Origin: a virus
Strand: one strand, 5' to 3'
IMG/VR virus record: IMGVR_UViG_3300042890_004156
Location: 1 to 38,503 of that record
DNA length: 38,503 bases
A program made the position numbers and the translations under genes. The notes under the pieces are model-generated. The model was given only the letters and a program-made list of their open reading frames with translations. It had not been told where the DNA came from and did no database searches. Shown here piece by piece: positions 1-6,549 of this stretch (position 1 is its first letter; each line of letters begins with the position of its first letter).

Positions 1-99
1 TGCAATTAAAATACCACCCTGTGTTACGCTTTCTGCAGGATCTTGTCTTACAACAATACGATCATGCAAAGGAATTACGTTTTCTTGTGTTACTGCCAT
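1..99 (-). CDS. groES: GroES-type co-chaperonin (N-terminal fragment, runs off left edge)
   Basis: The 33 visible residues begin MAVTQENVIPLHDRIVVRQD and continue into a GGILIA stretch. This is the start of the GroES/Cpn10 fold: the PLxDRxxV strand followed by the GGI(L/V) strand before the mobile loop. Such proteins cap the GroEL chamber; T4 uses gp31 this way to fold its major capsid protein. The ATG at 99 has an AAGG Shine-Dalgarno 9 bases upstream and a consensus promoter at 131-158. The rest of the gene lies outside the window, so mobile-loop features cannot be judged. Confidence 0.85.
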   Translation of the reverse strand, partial: MAVTQENVIPLHDRIVVRQDPAESVTQGGILIA

Positions 100-130
100 G
101 TTGTGTACCTTTGTTGTTTAGTATGTGTAT

Positions 131-158
131 ATTATACACTAATAAAATTGTTTGTCAA
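131..158 (-). promoter_or_regulatory. Early-type sigma70 promoter for groES
   Basis: Reading the minus strand, TTGACA (153-158) is followed by 16 bases and TATAAT (131-136), both perfect consensus hexamers. It faces the groES start 32 bases further on. It is one of nine similar minus-strand promoters in the window. Confidence 0.8.
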
Positions 159-165
159 GTGTTTT

Positions 166-318
166 TTATTCTTTTGGATATAACATTTCACCAATAAGTA
201 AACAGCTAAATGATAATACTAAATATTCAATAGGTGACAACAGGTATTCACTATCATGTATATACATTAATAAAGTTACATAAAACAATATACCTGCTGC
301 TAACCCTTTATTGATCAT
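166..318 (-). CDS. Small membrane protein, 50 aa
   Basis: Unrecognised 50-residue protein starting MINKGLAAGILFYVTLLMYI. It has one clear hydrophobic segment at residues 5-19 and a second at about 31-46. The ATG overlaps the stop of the preceding 36-aa gene as ATGA, which suggests translational coupling. It is the last gene of the operon that starts with the RNA ligase at 1911 and ends just before the groES promoter. No function can be assigned. Confidence 0.6.
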   Translation of the reverse strand: MINKGLAAGILFYVTLLMYIHDSEYLLSPIEYLVLSFSCLLIGEMLYPKE

Positions 319-425
319 TTCTTTAACTCATCCAGTCTTTGTATCTCCTTGAAAGCTGCAACTGTTTTAGTAATTGCAATTCCAAATAAAGTTCCTACTG
401 CTAACGCTATCGGTACTAGTGGCAT
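315..425 (-). CDS. Membrane micropeptide, 36 aa
   Basis: A 36-residue reading frame, MPLVPIALAVGTLFGIAITK then a charged tail ending ELKK. The single hydrophobic helix spans residues 3-19 with a positive, cytoplasmic-type C-terminus. AAAGGAG lies 6 bases before the ATG. The start overlaps the stop of the 77-aa gene (TAATG) and the stop overlaps the next start (ATGA). This coupling on both sides is the main reason for calling such a short frame. Function unknown. Confidence 0.6.
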   Translation of the reverse strand: MPLVPIALAVGTLFGIAITKTVAAFKEIQRLDELKK

Positions 426-658
426 TATTTTTCTCCTTTTAGTAAATTATATAGTATTTCAAATGGATAATATATTCCAAATGCTATAATTAAAAGAAGT
501 GATAGTGGCCAACAAAAGAATCCTATCACAATAAAGTAGTTGCGAAACGGACTATGCTTAACAACTGGTGCATTTGATAAAATCGTAGCACAACCAGCGC
601 CTAATATTAAGTATGAAATACTTAGCATTCCTATCACAATTACATCTGTTGATACCAT
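425..658 (-). CDS. Small two-helix membrane protein, 77 aa
   Basis: Unrecognised protein with hydrophobic segments at about residues 5-27 and 43-62 and a short charged C-terminus (LLKGEK). GGAGAT precedes the ATG by 8 bases. It lies between two other short membrane-protein genes in a tightly overlapping operon behind the RNA ligase. The architecture would fit a holin-like or superinfection-exclusion protein, but nothing specific supports either. Confidence 0.7.
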   Translation of the reverse strand: MVSTDVIVIGMLSISYLILGAGCATILSNAPVVKHSPFRNYFIVIGFFCWPLSLLLIIAFGIYYPFEILYNLLKGEK

Positions 659-661
659 TAC

Positions 662-811
662 TTAACATCTCCACATTACTACTGGCCAAAAGACCATGCG
701 GTGTGTCCATGACACTAAACTTCCAGCATCATCACTGTTATCAAATGACAACGTTGCAAAAAGTGCACCTGCTATGTAGTACGCTATTGCTATCATTATT
801 AAAAATTCCAT
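662..811 (-). CDS. Small membrane protein, 49 aa
   Basis: The 49-residue frame starts MEFLIMIAIAYYIAGALFAT, has a membrane segment at residues 3-21, an acidic loop (FDNSDDAG) and a second aromatic hydrophobic stretch (MVFWPVVMW) at the end. A perfect AGGAGG sits upstream. The ATG overlaps the RNA ligase stop as TAATG, a strong sign of coupled translation. Function unknown. Confidence 0.65.
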   Translation of the reverse strand: MEFLIMIAIAYYIAGALFATLSFDNSDDAGSLVSWTHRMVFWPVVMWRC

Positions 812-1911
812 TACATCTCCTCCTGTGCTAAAAACCATGTACGTGCAACATATTTAACTCTTGTTATTACATCTTTGATTTCTAGATGGCTAGCAACAAG
901 TGTATCAGTTTCTTCTTTAACAACATCATCTGCAATCCATTTTAAGAATACAGGAGTGCTTTTAGGTTCAATACTAATGTTGTGTACTTTTAAGTATTCT
1001 AAACCTTGAGTAAGTCTAGATTCAGTAACTACTGTATCAGCAAACTCATTAATAGAATTAACCTTTTCAATATCAACACTTGCTAGTGTTTTAACTTTAG
1101 ATGAACTGTGTTTTTCACCTTTAACTTTAAACATAAAGCGTGATTGTTCGTAACCCGGAGTAACACATTGCCACACAATTCCCTCGCCGACCCCTTCTGC
1201 ACCAAGTTGTTTAGCAATTGGACATTCTTGTTCTACTGCAATAGTAAGATCAGCAAGAATGTTCTGTGCAACCTCAGGTTCATTAAAGTTGATATCCATT
1301 GTGTATGTTTTGAAATCGTATTTAGTGTATAAGTTATCTGGCCAAACTTCACCGTTAAACCCTACAATCTCTTTAGCGTATGCAACAGTTTCTGCAATTT
1401 GATCTTTTGTAAAGTAAATGCGAGTTTGTTCGCCTTCGTTATCAACAGGACCTTCCCATGCAACAATGCCAAAGATAATAAACATTTTAGGAACATTGCT
1501 AATACCTACACCTTTTTGAATGCCTTGACCACACCATTCGCCAAAGATAGAATAATGTGTAATAGTAAACTTAGCTAATGTATCTTGTGCTGCAGTTAAT
1601 AGATCAGTAAACACACCGTTATTTGCTTGTGTGTACTTTGCCCAACCGTAGTTGTCATCATCTATTGTTAAAATGCGTTCACGTGATTGAGCCCAAAACC
1701 CAGTTGGTTTGCTGGCAATAGAAGTAACACTAGCATTAGTACCGTGTGACTTAACTGAACCTTCAAACGTTAAAGTTGGAATAGGTGCATATGGATCAAA
1801 AGTTGGTTCACCATTGTCATCTAACCCTTTAAAGGTAGCACGACTTTTAACTTCTCTAACTACTTGTCTAAACTGATTAATGCTGGGCCATGATTTGTGT
1901 ACTTGTTGCAT
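811..1911 (-). CDS. RNA ligase, Rnl2-type nucleotidyltransferase
   Basis: A 366-aa ATP-dependent RNA ligase. The catalytic motif I is KSHGTN at about residue 54, where Lys forms the AMP adduct. Motif III is IFGEWCGQGIQKG near 122, motif IV is EGIVWQC near 242, and motif V is the KVKGEKHS region near 261. This order and the KxxG core match the RNA_ligase family that includes T4 Rnl2, which seals nicks in duplex RNA. Phages use such enzymes to repair tRNAs cut by host defences. It heads an operon behind a perfect sigma70 promoter with CAGGAG before the ATG. A second ligase of the Rnl1 type lies at 35150-36244, so the two probably cover different substrates. Confidence 0.85.
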   Translation of the reverse strand: MQQVHKSWPSINQFRQVVREVKSRATFKGLDDNGEPTFDPYAPIPTLTFEGSVKSHGTNASVTSIASKPTGFWAQSRERILTIDDDNYGWAKYTQANNGVFTDLLTAAQDTLAKFTITHYSIFGEWCGQGIQKGVGISNVPKMFIIFGIVAWEGPVDNEGEQTRIYFTKDQIAETVAYAKEIVGFNGEVWPDNLYTKYDFKTYTMDINFNEPEVAQNILADLTIAVEQECPIAKQLGAEGVGEGIVWQCVTPGYEQSRFMFKVKGEKHSSSKVKTLASVDIEKVNSINEFADTVVTESRLTQGLEYLKVHNISIEPKSTPVFLKWIADDVVKEETDTLVASHLEIKDVITRVKYVARTWFLAQEEM

Positions 1912-1943
1912 AGTGTACTCCTGTGTTAATTAAATAAAAATAT

Positions 1944-1972
1944 ATTATATAATAAAGTATAGCACTTGTCAA
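1944..1972 (-). promoter_or_regulatory. Early-type sigma70 promoter for the RNA ligase operon
   Basis: TTGACA (1967-1972), 17-base spacer, TATAAT (1944-1949) on the minus strand: fully consensus. The -35 box overlaps the last codons of the upstream FeoA gene, showing how compact the genome is. Confidence 0.8.
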
Positions 1973-2190
1973 ACTTTATTAACATGTAATTGTGCCGCAT
2001 CACTTTTTCTTAGTGTTAATGAAAATCCACGTAGTTTAATTTCAATTGGATCTCCTAATGGAGCAACTCTAACTACTTGTACTTGTGTGTTACGAGTAAG
2101 TCCCATGGCTAGTAATTGTTTACGAGATTTATTACCTTCATAACCAGTAATAATACCAACTTCGTTTACCTTTAAGAGATCTAGTGTCAT
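1969..2190 (-). CDS. feoA: FeoA-like protein (SH3-fold ferrous iron transport accessory)
   Basis: A 73-aa protein matching FeoA along its full length: an N-terminal strand (MTLDLLKVNEVGII), a central LLAMGLTRNTQVQVVRVAPL and the terminal GDPIEIKLRGFSLTLRKSDA block. FeoA proteins are cytoplasmic SH3-like domains that bind and modulate the FeoB iron transporter; related SH3 domains occur in metal-dependent regulators. There is no feoB here, so it would act on a host FeoB or have a new role. The ATG overlaps the upstream stop (TAATG). A lone FeoA is an unusual phage cargo gene, probably host-derived. Confidence 0.8.
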   Translation of the reverse strand: MTLDLLKVNEVGIITGYEGNKSRKQLLAMGLTRNTQVQVVRVAPLGDPIEIKLRGFSLTLRKSDAAQLHVNKV

Positions 2191-2834
2191 TAGTGTAATT
2201 GTGAAATACGTGTTTCGTTAATGTTAATATGTTCTAGATTGTCAAAGTATCCAGTCCATGGCAGATAGCTAAAGTTAATAGATTGGCCATCTGAAGTATG
2301 TAAATACATTTTAATTTTCCCATGGGAGGTACCTTCATCTGGAATAAACTCATAAGTAACATTGTGTGGCTGATTAACTTCGCTAATAAGTTTTTCAGCT
2401 TGGTACTTAGTTATGCGCCATGCAGATACAATTTTATCATAATATTCCGAAGCTTCTAAAAACGATTCTAATTCAGCTGCTGATTTATAATCTTTAAATA
2501 CAGCAATTGGTTCAGATGAACCGCAATGTGCTGATCCAAATGAATTTCCAGTGGACCACTCAACCCATACTACAATCACGTCATCGCCTGCTCTAACATC
2601 TAATGTTGTAACGATGTCCGGCATATGATCAGTAAGTTTCACAGTAGATAACATGTTTATATAAGATTCACTCCACTCACCAAATTCTTCTTCAGACTGA
2701 TAATGGTTAGTACAAGTTCTGTTAATCTCAATACTTAAACCAATATTAACTGGTTTGTCTTCAATTTTATGAATATCATAATCATCTAATGATGGATCAA
2801 TATATTCTTCATGTTCGCCTGTGTACGCTGTCAT
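2190..2834 (-). CDS. Hypothetical protein, 214 aa
   Basis: Unrecognised acidic protein. I place the start at ATG 2834 (MTAYTGEHEEYID), which overlaps the preceding stop as ATGA, rather than at the 20-codon-longer frame. A mixed alpha/beta pattern is visible, with strands such as DDVIVVWVEW (about 105-114) and a Tyr/Phe-rich C-terminus, but no catalytic motif. No signal peptide or membrane segment. It is translationally linked to feoA downstream and to a 73-aa gene upstream. Confidence 0.75.
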   Translation of the reverse strand: MTAYTGEHEEYIDPSLDDYDIHKIEDKPVNIGLSIEINRTCTNHYQSEEEFGEWSESYINMLSTVKLTDHMPDIVTTLDVRAGDDVIVVWVEWSTGNSFGSAHCGSSEPIAVFKDYKSAAELESFLEASEYYDKIVSAWRITKYQAEKLISEVNQPHNVTYEFIPDEGTSHGKIKMYLHTSDGQSINFSYLPWTGYFDNLEHININETRISQLH

Positions 2835-3052
2835 ACTTGTCTCTCTATAAAATTGTGTTGTGGTATTGAAAACCAATCTGTGCCGCAATAGCATGTTGGG
2901 TTTGTAGTTTGTCCTTGTGTTGGTATTGGCTGTCCTGGCATATAATCAAATGCGTCAGCGTACATAGTGTTCTTAAATATATCTCTATTAGTAATTGCAA
3001 CTAAATGATTATTAGAGCAAAATATAAAAGTACTACGAGGAACTTTAAGCAT
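2831..3052 (-). CDS. Hypothetical protein, 73 aa
   Basis: Starts MLKVPRSTFIFCSNNHLVAI and ends GTDWFSIPQHNFIERQV. It contains three cysteines, including a CYCG pair, but no recognisable zinc-finger spacing. The ATG at 3052 is preferred to an in-frame TTG at 3073. It overlaps the end of the 55-aa gene by 8 bases, and its stop overlaps the next start (ATGA). Function unknown. Confidence 0.6.
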   Translation of the reverse strand: MLKVPRSTFIFCSNNHLVAITNRDIFKNTMYADAFDYMPGQPIPTQGQTTNPTCYCGTDWFSIPQHNFIERQV

Positions 3053-3212
3053 AAAAAGATTCAGGGGAATCAACTTCCCCTTCTTCTAAATAATCATAAT
3101 AGTCAGATAGTTCAAAATCTAATTCCGGAACTATCTCTTTAGGTGATTGATGAGGTCCTCCTTTACCTAATATAGGAGCTGGGTTGTGACCTCGCAATAT
3201 TTGTGATTTCAT
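3045..3212 (-). CDS. Hypothetical acidic protein, 55 aa
   Basis: First gene of the 3.2-2.0 kb operon. It starts MKSQILRGHNPAPILGKGG and ends in a very acidic tail (DYYDYLEEGEVDSPESFYA), so the protein is bipolar: basic head, acidic tail. TGGAG lies 8 bases upstream of the ATG and a consensus promoter 33 bases upstream. Small acidic early proteins are typical phage host-takeover factors, but there is no direct evidence of function. Confidence 0.6.
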   Translation of the reverse strand: MKSQILRGHNPAPILGKGGPHQSPKEIVPELDFELSDYYDYLEEGEVDSPESFYA

Positions 3213-3244
3213 ATATGACTCCATGTGTAATAATAATTTTGTTT

Positions 3245-3273
3245 ATTATATAGTGTAATTATAATAAAGTCAA
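3245..3273 (-). promoter_or_regulatory. Early-type sigma70 promoter
   Basis: TTGACT (3268-3273), 17 bases, TATAAT (3245-3250) on the minus strand. It drives the 55-aa, 73-aa, 214-aa and feoA operon. The -35 box overlaps the end of the HNH endonuclease gene. Confidence 0.75.
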
Positions 3274-3968
3274 TGTTTATGTTTGCAGTTATCTCCGTGC
3301 CATCGTGTCATGATGTGCGCACTTACTTCTAAATTACAATGTATGCATTTTGATTTTTGTTTCTTCATATTTGCACGTACTTCAGCTGAAAAGGTTGTTC
3401 CTTTATTATGTGCCGGTTTTCCTTTTCTAGACGCGCTCATCTTAGCTTTAGTTTCAGCAGTATGATTTTTACCTAACCTATGTGGATTAATCAGCTGAGC
3501 AGCACGCATCTTGGCTTTAGTTTCAGCAGTATGTGTTCGTCCTTTAAACATGGCACTCATTTTAGCTTTATCGTCATCCGTACGGATTCTTTGTTTTAAC
3601 GTAGCACTTATTTTATCGCGAATTTCTTGCGGCATATTTTGTCTAATTAACCTCAGTTTAGCTTTAGTTTCAGCTGAAACTACGCGATTAGACATTGCTA
3701 TTGCATGTCGTCTCTTAAGCCATCCGTATAATTTGTTAGTAGATCTTCCGTTATTCATCATGTGTGCAGCATAAATTAGCTTAGGATTATTAGGATATAT
3801 CTTAACTAGCAGTTGATGTGCTACATAATGAGCTTCAGGAGTTAATCTTACTAAATTACTGCTGTCATCAGAACCTCCCATGCATTTAGGAATGATATGA
3901 TGTTTTTCTGTATATTCTGCAATCATATCTTTTGCAGTTAAGTTTTCATATATTTTTTGATAATTCAT
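3270..3968 (-). CDS. HNH homing endonuclease with NUMOD3 repeats and C-terminal zinc finger
   Basis: A 232-aa free-standing homing endonuclease. The N-terminal HNH nuclease core reads EKHHIIPKCMGG (about 21-32), then NLVRLTPEAHYVAHQLL. The middle holds several NUMOD3-type DNA-binding repeats of the form (S/T)AETKAKM (about 98-195). The C-terminus is a CxxCN...RWHGDNC zinc finger (about 209-228). Such proteins cut intron- or gene-less alleles to spread themselves. The same zinc-finger module ends the GIY-YIG enzyme at 14376-14978, implying domain exchange. Upstream lies a 560-base noncoding stretch, not a recognisable intron. Confidence 0.85.
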   Translation of the reverse strand: MNYQKIYENLTAKDMIAEYTEKHHIIPKCMGGSDDSSNLVRLTPEAHYVAHQLLVKIYPNNPKLIYAAHMMNNGRSTNKLYGWLKRRHAIAMSNRVVSAETKAKLRLIRQNMPQEIRDKISATLKQRIRTDDDKAKMSAMFKGRTHTAETKAKMRAAQLINPHRLGKNHTAETKAKMSASRKGKPAHNKGTTFSAEVRANMKKQKSKCIHCNLEVSAHIMTRWHGDNCKHKH

Positions 3969-4527
3969 TTAAATTCCATTTTAAGTGTAAAGGCTAAAGC
4001 CTAAAACATTCAAAGCTCATATTCACTAGCGTTCATATTCACTTATCATGTTTTTATTTTTATTTCTTTTAATTATTTAATAATTATGAATGCTTTTTAT
4101 ATTCATGTAGATTCTTTGTGTCAAAATGATACTAGTTTCCTAGTACCATAAGAAAGGTTTTCATGTGAGTTCCTCTTAGCCTTTTTTAGATAGCAGGTGT
4201 TTTTATTTTGATCCCGATGTTTGGCTCTACGCTTACCAGTACCTGCCGCGACTTTTAAGAATACCTCGTATCATTGTATTCATACATCGTTTAGAATCAT
4301 TTTGCAACCATATACAATTAAACAAACGCTAGCAACCAGTGGGTTCTCGTTTAGGCATCCAATAAAGGGTAGTGTTTAAAGGCCTGACTATAGCAATCAG
4401 AACTAGCTACCATCACACATCAGAATGGGTTCACTAACGGTATTACAATTGGCCCGTCAACCTTAAGCTATAATTTCAACTAGTATACACTCACTGTTTT
4501 CAAAAGTCATCTTTCATTTTACCAACG
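3969..4527. other. 560-base noncoding stretch, partly GC-elevated; candidate structured RNA
   Basis: No convincing gene on either strand. From about 4200 to 4440 base composition rises to about 43-47% G+C against roughly one third around it, a common mark of structured RNA in AT-rich genomes. On the minus strand GGTACTAG-GAAA-CTAGTATC (4128-4147) forms an 8-bp stem with a GNRA tetraloop, and AAACG...CGTTT enclosing AACC/GGTT (around 4324-4352) forms another hairpin. GCAGGT/ACCTGC (4193 and 4241) could pair over 50 bases. The sequence TCATATTCACT occurs twice near 4017-4044. I do not recognise a known RNA family. Confidence 0.4.
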
Positions 4528-4535
4528 GATAAATA
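4528..4535 (+). promoter_or_regulatory. T4-late-like promoter box GATAAATA
   Basis: GATAAATA lies only 7 bases before the ATG at 4543, so a transcript starting about 6 bases downstream would be almost leaderless. The same box precedes all plus-strand gene islands. T4 late promoters use TATAAATA. Confidence 0.55.
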
Positions 4536-4542
4536 TATTACT

Positions 4543-4932
4543 ATGAAAATACATGAATTATTAGAAAACCACCATGGCTCGTTAGCACGAGACAACGGTG
4601 ATGTAATCACAATCGGTGATGCAAGAATTGATATTGATACTAAAGCACAGTTTTCACCTAGACCACAATCTGTTATTGAATTCTTAGTTCCTAAAGAATT
4701 ACGCGGACAAGGAATCGGAACACAGTTACTAACAAAAGCTGTAGCAAAGTATCCGATGTTAGGCGGACAAGTAAGCTCTATAGCATCGTTAAAAGTATTT
4801 TGGAATTTAGGGTTTAGAAATCCAAGAATGCCAGAAGCATCGTTTCAAGATCATGCTGATAGAATGAATGAATACAGTTCAGTGTTTATGGCACGTACTG
4901 ACGAACACGGAGTTCCATATGAAAATACATGA
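4543..4932 (+). CDS. GNAT-type N-acetyltransferase with capsid-targeting-like N-terminus
   Basis: A 129-aa protein. Residues 1-8 (MKIHELLE) match the shared M(K/R)IxE(L/I) peptide of this phage. The body is a small GNAT domain: the acetyl-CoA pyrophosphate loop is LRGQGIGTQLLTKAV (about 52-66), preceded by the strand VIEFLVP. GNAT enzymes transfer acetyl groups to amines of proteins, antibiotics or tRNA; the substrate is unknown here. It is first in a plus-strand operon with two other genes carrying the same N-terminal peptide, behind a late-type box. I infer a packaged effector, possibly injected with the DNA. Confidence 0.7.
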   Translation: MKIHELLENHHGSLARDNGDVITIGDARIDIDTKAQFSPRPQSVIEFLVPKELRGQGIGTQLLTKAVAKYPMLGGQVSSIASLKVFWNLGFRNPRMPEASFQDHADRMNEYSSVFMARTDEHGVPYENT

Positions 4933-5323
4933 AATAATCTCTGAAGAAATTAAAACAAGACTTGATGCCAAATGCTGGAAAGGAAAACATAAAGAAGGTA
5001 CTAAAGTAAAAGGCGGTGTTAGAGTTAACAACTGTGTGCCAAATGAATCAATGGATGAAACCGCAGCATGGCAGAAGAAATCAGGTAAGAATAAGAATGG
5101 TGGGTTAAATGCGAAAGGCGTTGCTAGCTATCGTAGAGAAAATCCTGGAAGTAAATTACAAACTGCAGTAACTACTAAACCAAGTAAACTTAAACCTGGA
5201 AGTAAAGATGCAAAACGCCGTAAGAGTTTTTGTGCAAGAATGGGCGGTATGGAAGGTCCTATGAAAGACGAAAAAGGTAAACCAACTAGAAAAGCATTAG
5301 CATTGAGAAAATGGAATTGCTAA
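4919..5323 (+). CDS. DUF6321-like basic protein with capsid-targeting-like N-terminus
   Basis: The start is ATG 4919 (MKIHEIISEE), inside the end of the GNAT gene, because it restores the shared N-terminal peptide; the longer frame from 4868 only shadows the GNAT gene. The remaining 120 residues are very basic and match a domain common in phages: KSGKNKNGGLNAKGVASYRR, then TTKPSKLKPGSKDAKRRKSF, CARMGGM and a final LRKWNC. I recognise this as the DUF6321 pattern, biochemical role unknown. High positive charge fits a DNA-associated internal head protein. There is no good Shine-Dalgarno, so coupling to the upstream gene is likely. Confidence 0.7.
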   Translation: MKIHEIISEEIKTRLDAKCWKGKHKEGTKVKGGVRVNNCVPNESMDETAAWQKKSGKNKNGGLNAKGVASYRRENPGSKLQTAVTTKPSKLKPGSKDAKRRKSFCARMGGMEGPMKDEKGKPTRKALALRKWNC

Positions 5324-5332
5324 ATTAAAATT

Positions 5333-6526
5333 ATGAAAATACAAGAAATTATAAGCGAAGCAATATCAGGTGCTCACTGGATACACGGATTGCACAATGG
5401 GTTAAATGATATTTTAGAACAACCGTTAGGACTTACATTTAACTTAGAAACTATAAATGGATTTAATGCCATTGCAGTATACCTTAAAGATATGTCCGAC
5501 GGCAGGATATGTAGTTTTTATGAGAAAATGCAACCTAGTGATATTATTTACATGTTAGAAGAGATAGTAAAGATAGCACATTATGTTATACAGCAGAAAT
5601 ATGCTAAAGTGTGCGCGGATGTAAGTGGAACAAACTTTTCTCATATTCAAATTCTACCTCAGTCTAATAATCCAGGAGCCCTCGCCTCGGCTGGTTATGA
5701 CTATGTAACATTCTATGAAACTGATAAGAATGCTTTCCAACATCAAGATATAGATATGCTAAAAGACTTGTTATATAGTACAGAAGCAATGACTGATGTT
5801 AACAGAGGATGGAGTAATGCTGAACAAAAGAATCTATATGTGCCTGTGATAACTGATATGTTTCAAATCGAACCTGCATTTAGAAATTTGAAACTAGGTG
5901 ATTTTAGTTTAGCTGAATTCTTCTTAGACACTAAAAACATAGATAATATGGTTCACGAATTAGTACATATTAGACAACACGCACCTCAATCTAGATATAA
6001 AACTAAACGAGTATTTGATAAAGATACTAAACAGCACAAATTGGTTACTAAACAAGGCACTGAATTTAGAAGTAAAGTAGAGCCAAATCAAGAAAAGTTT
6101 TATAATGCAATTAGAGATTTAGATAAGTCGCCTGAAAACTATAAAATATATAGTTCGTCGTTACAAGAAATACCAGCACATGCGCATGACGCTGCAGTTA
6201 GCGTTATACGTCATTTAGATTTTGCATGGGGCGGTTCGGTTGATGAATATGGCAGAGACGTGTCACATTTAAAATCTCAAGTAAAAGCACTTAAATTGAT
6301 TATTGCTAATTTGTCTAATGGACCAACCGCGTTAAAAGATGTTTATGGTCACCCGATTAAAATTAGAAGATTTGAATATTTCAGTAAGACATTTAATCAT
6401 CCTAAAGATAAAAAGTTATACCCGGTATATAAAAAATTTGTAAAAATAATGAGTCAAGAATTAATCAATTATTACAATTACTGGAATGAAAAACTTATTA
6501 ACCTTAGTAAATCAAATGGTCAATAA
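5333..6526 (+). CDS. Zincin-type metalloprotease-like protein with capsid-targeting-like N-terminus
   Basis: A 397-aa protein starting MKIQEIISEA. Around residue 205 it has VHELVHIRQH, an HExxH zinc-binding motif, and about 75 residues later SLQEIPAHAHD, whose Glu is a candidate third ligand, as in gluzincins. The N-terminal 190 residues are not recognised. A second, shorter protein with the same layout (N-terminal peptide, HEVTH, QPDEIAAYA) is encoded at 22148-22951. Possible roles are proteolysis inside the head or in the injected cell; both are inference. The gene ends at the terminator at 6525. Confidence 0.65.
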   Translation: MKIQEIISEAISGAHWIHGLHNGLNDILEQPLGLTFNLETINGFNAIAVYLKDMSDGRICSFYEKMQPSDIIYMLEEIVKIAHYVIQQKYAKVCADVSGTNFSHIQILPQSNNPGALASAGYDYVTFYETDKNAFQHQDIDMLKDLLYSTEAMTDVNRGWSNAEQKNLYVPVITDMFQIEPAFRNLKLGDFSLAEFFLDTKNIDNMVHELVHIRQHAPQSRYKTKRVFDKDTKQHKLVTKQGTEFRSKVEPNQEKFYNAIRDLDKSPENYKIYSSSLQEIPAHAHDAAVSVIRHLDFAWGGSVDEYGRDVSHLKSQVKALKLIIANLSNGPTALKDVYGHPIKIRRFEYFSKTFNHPKDKKLYPVYKKFVKIMSQELINYYNYWNEKLINLSKSNGQ

Positions 6527-6549
6527 AAAAGCACCCCGAAGGGTGCTTA
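6525..6549 (-). terminator. Rho-independent terminator of the tmRNA gene (possibly bidirectional)
   Basis: A perfect stem AAGCACCC/GGGTGCTT with a TTCG-type loop (minus strand) followed by six T residues on the minus strand. It ends the tmRNA transcript, and the same hairpin immediately follows the stop of the plus-strand zincin gene, so it may serve both. Confidence 0.85.

Noticed and set aside
2835-2894. 20-codon N-terminal extension of the 214-aa gene
   Set aside because: The ATG at 2834 forms an ATGA overlap with the upstream stop; the extension only overlaps the previous gene.
4100-4270. Basic minus-strand peptide frame ending at about 4122
   Set aside because: It has no start codon and an in-frame stop just upstream; a decayed gene is possible but not supportable.
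3969-4527. Group I intron
   Set aside because: I could not find convincing P7/P3 core sequences or interrupted exons; only an ATAGTC-like string was seen.
4868-4918. 17-codon extension of the DUF6321-like gene
   Set aside because: It shadows the end of the GNAT gene, and the ATG at 4919 restores the shared N-terminal peptide.
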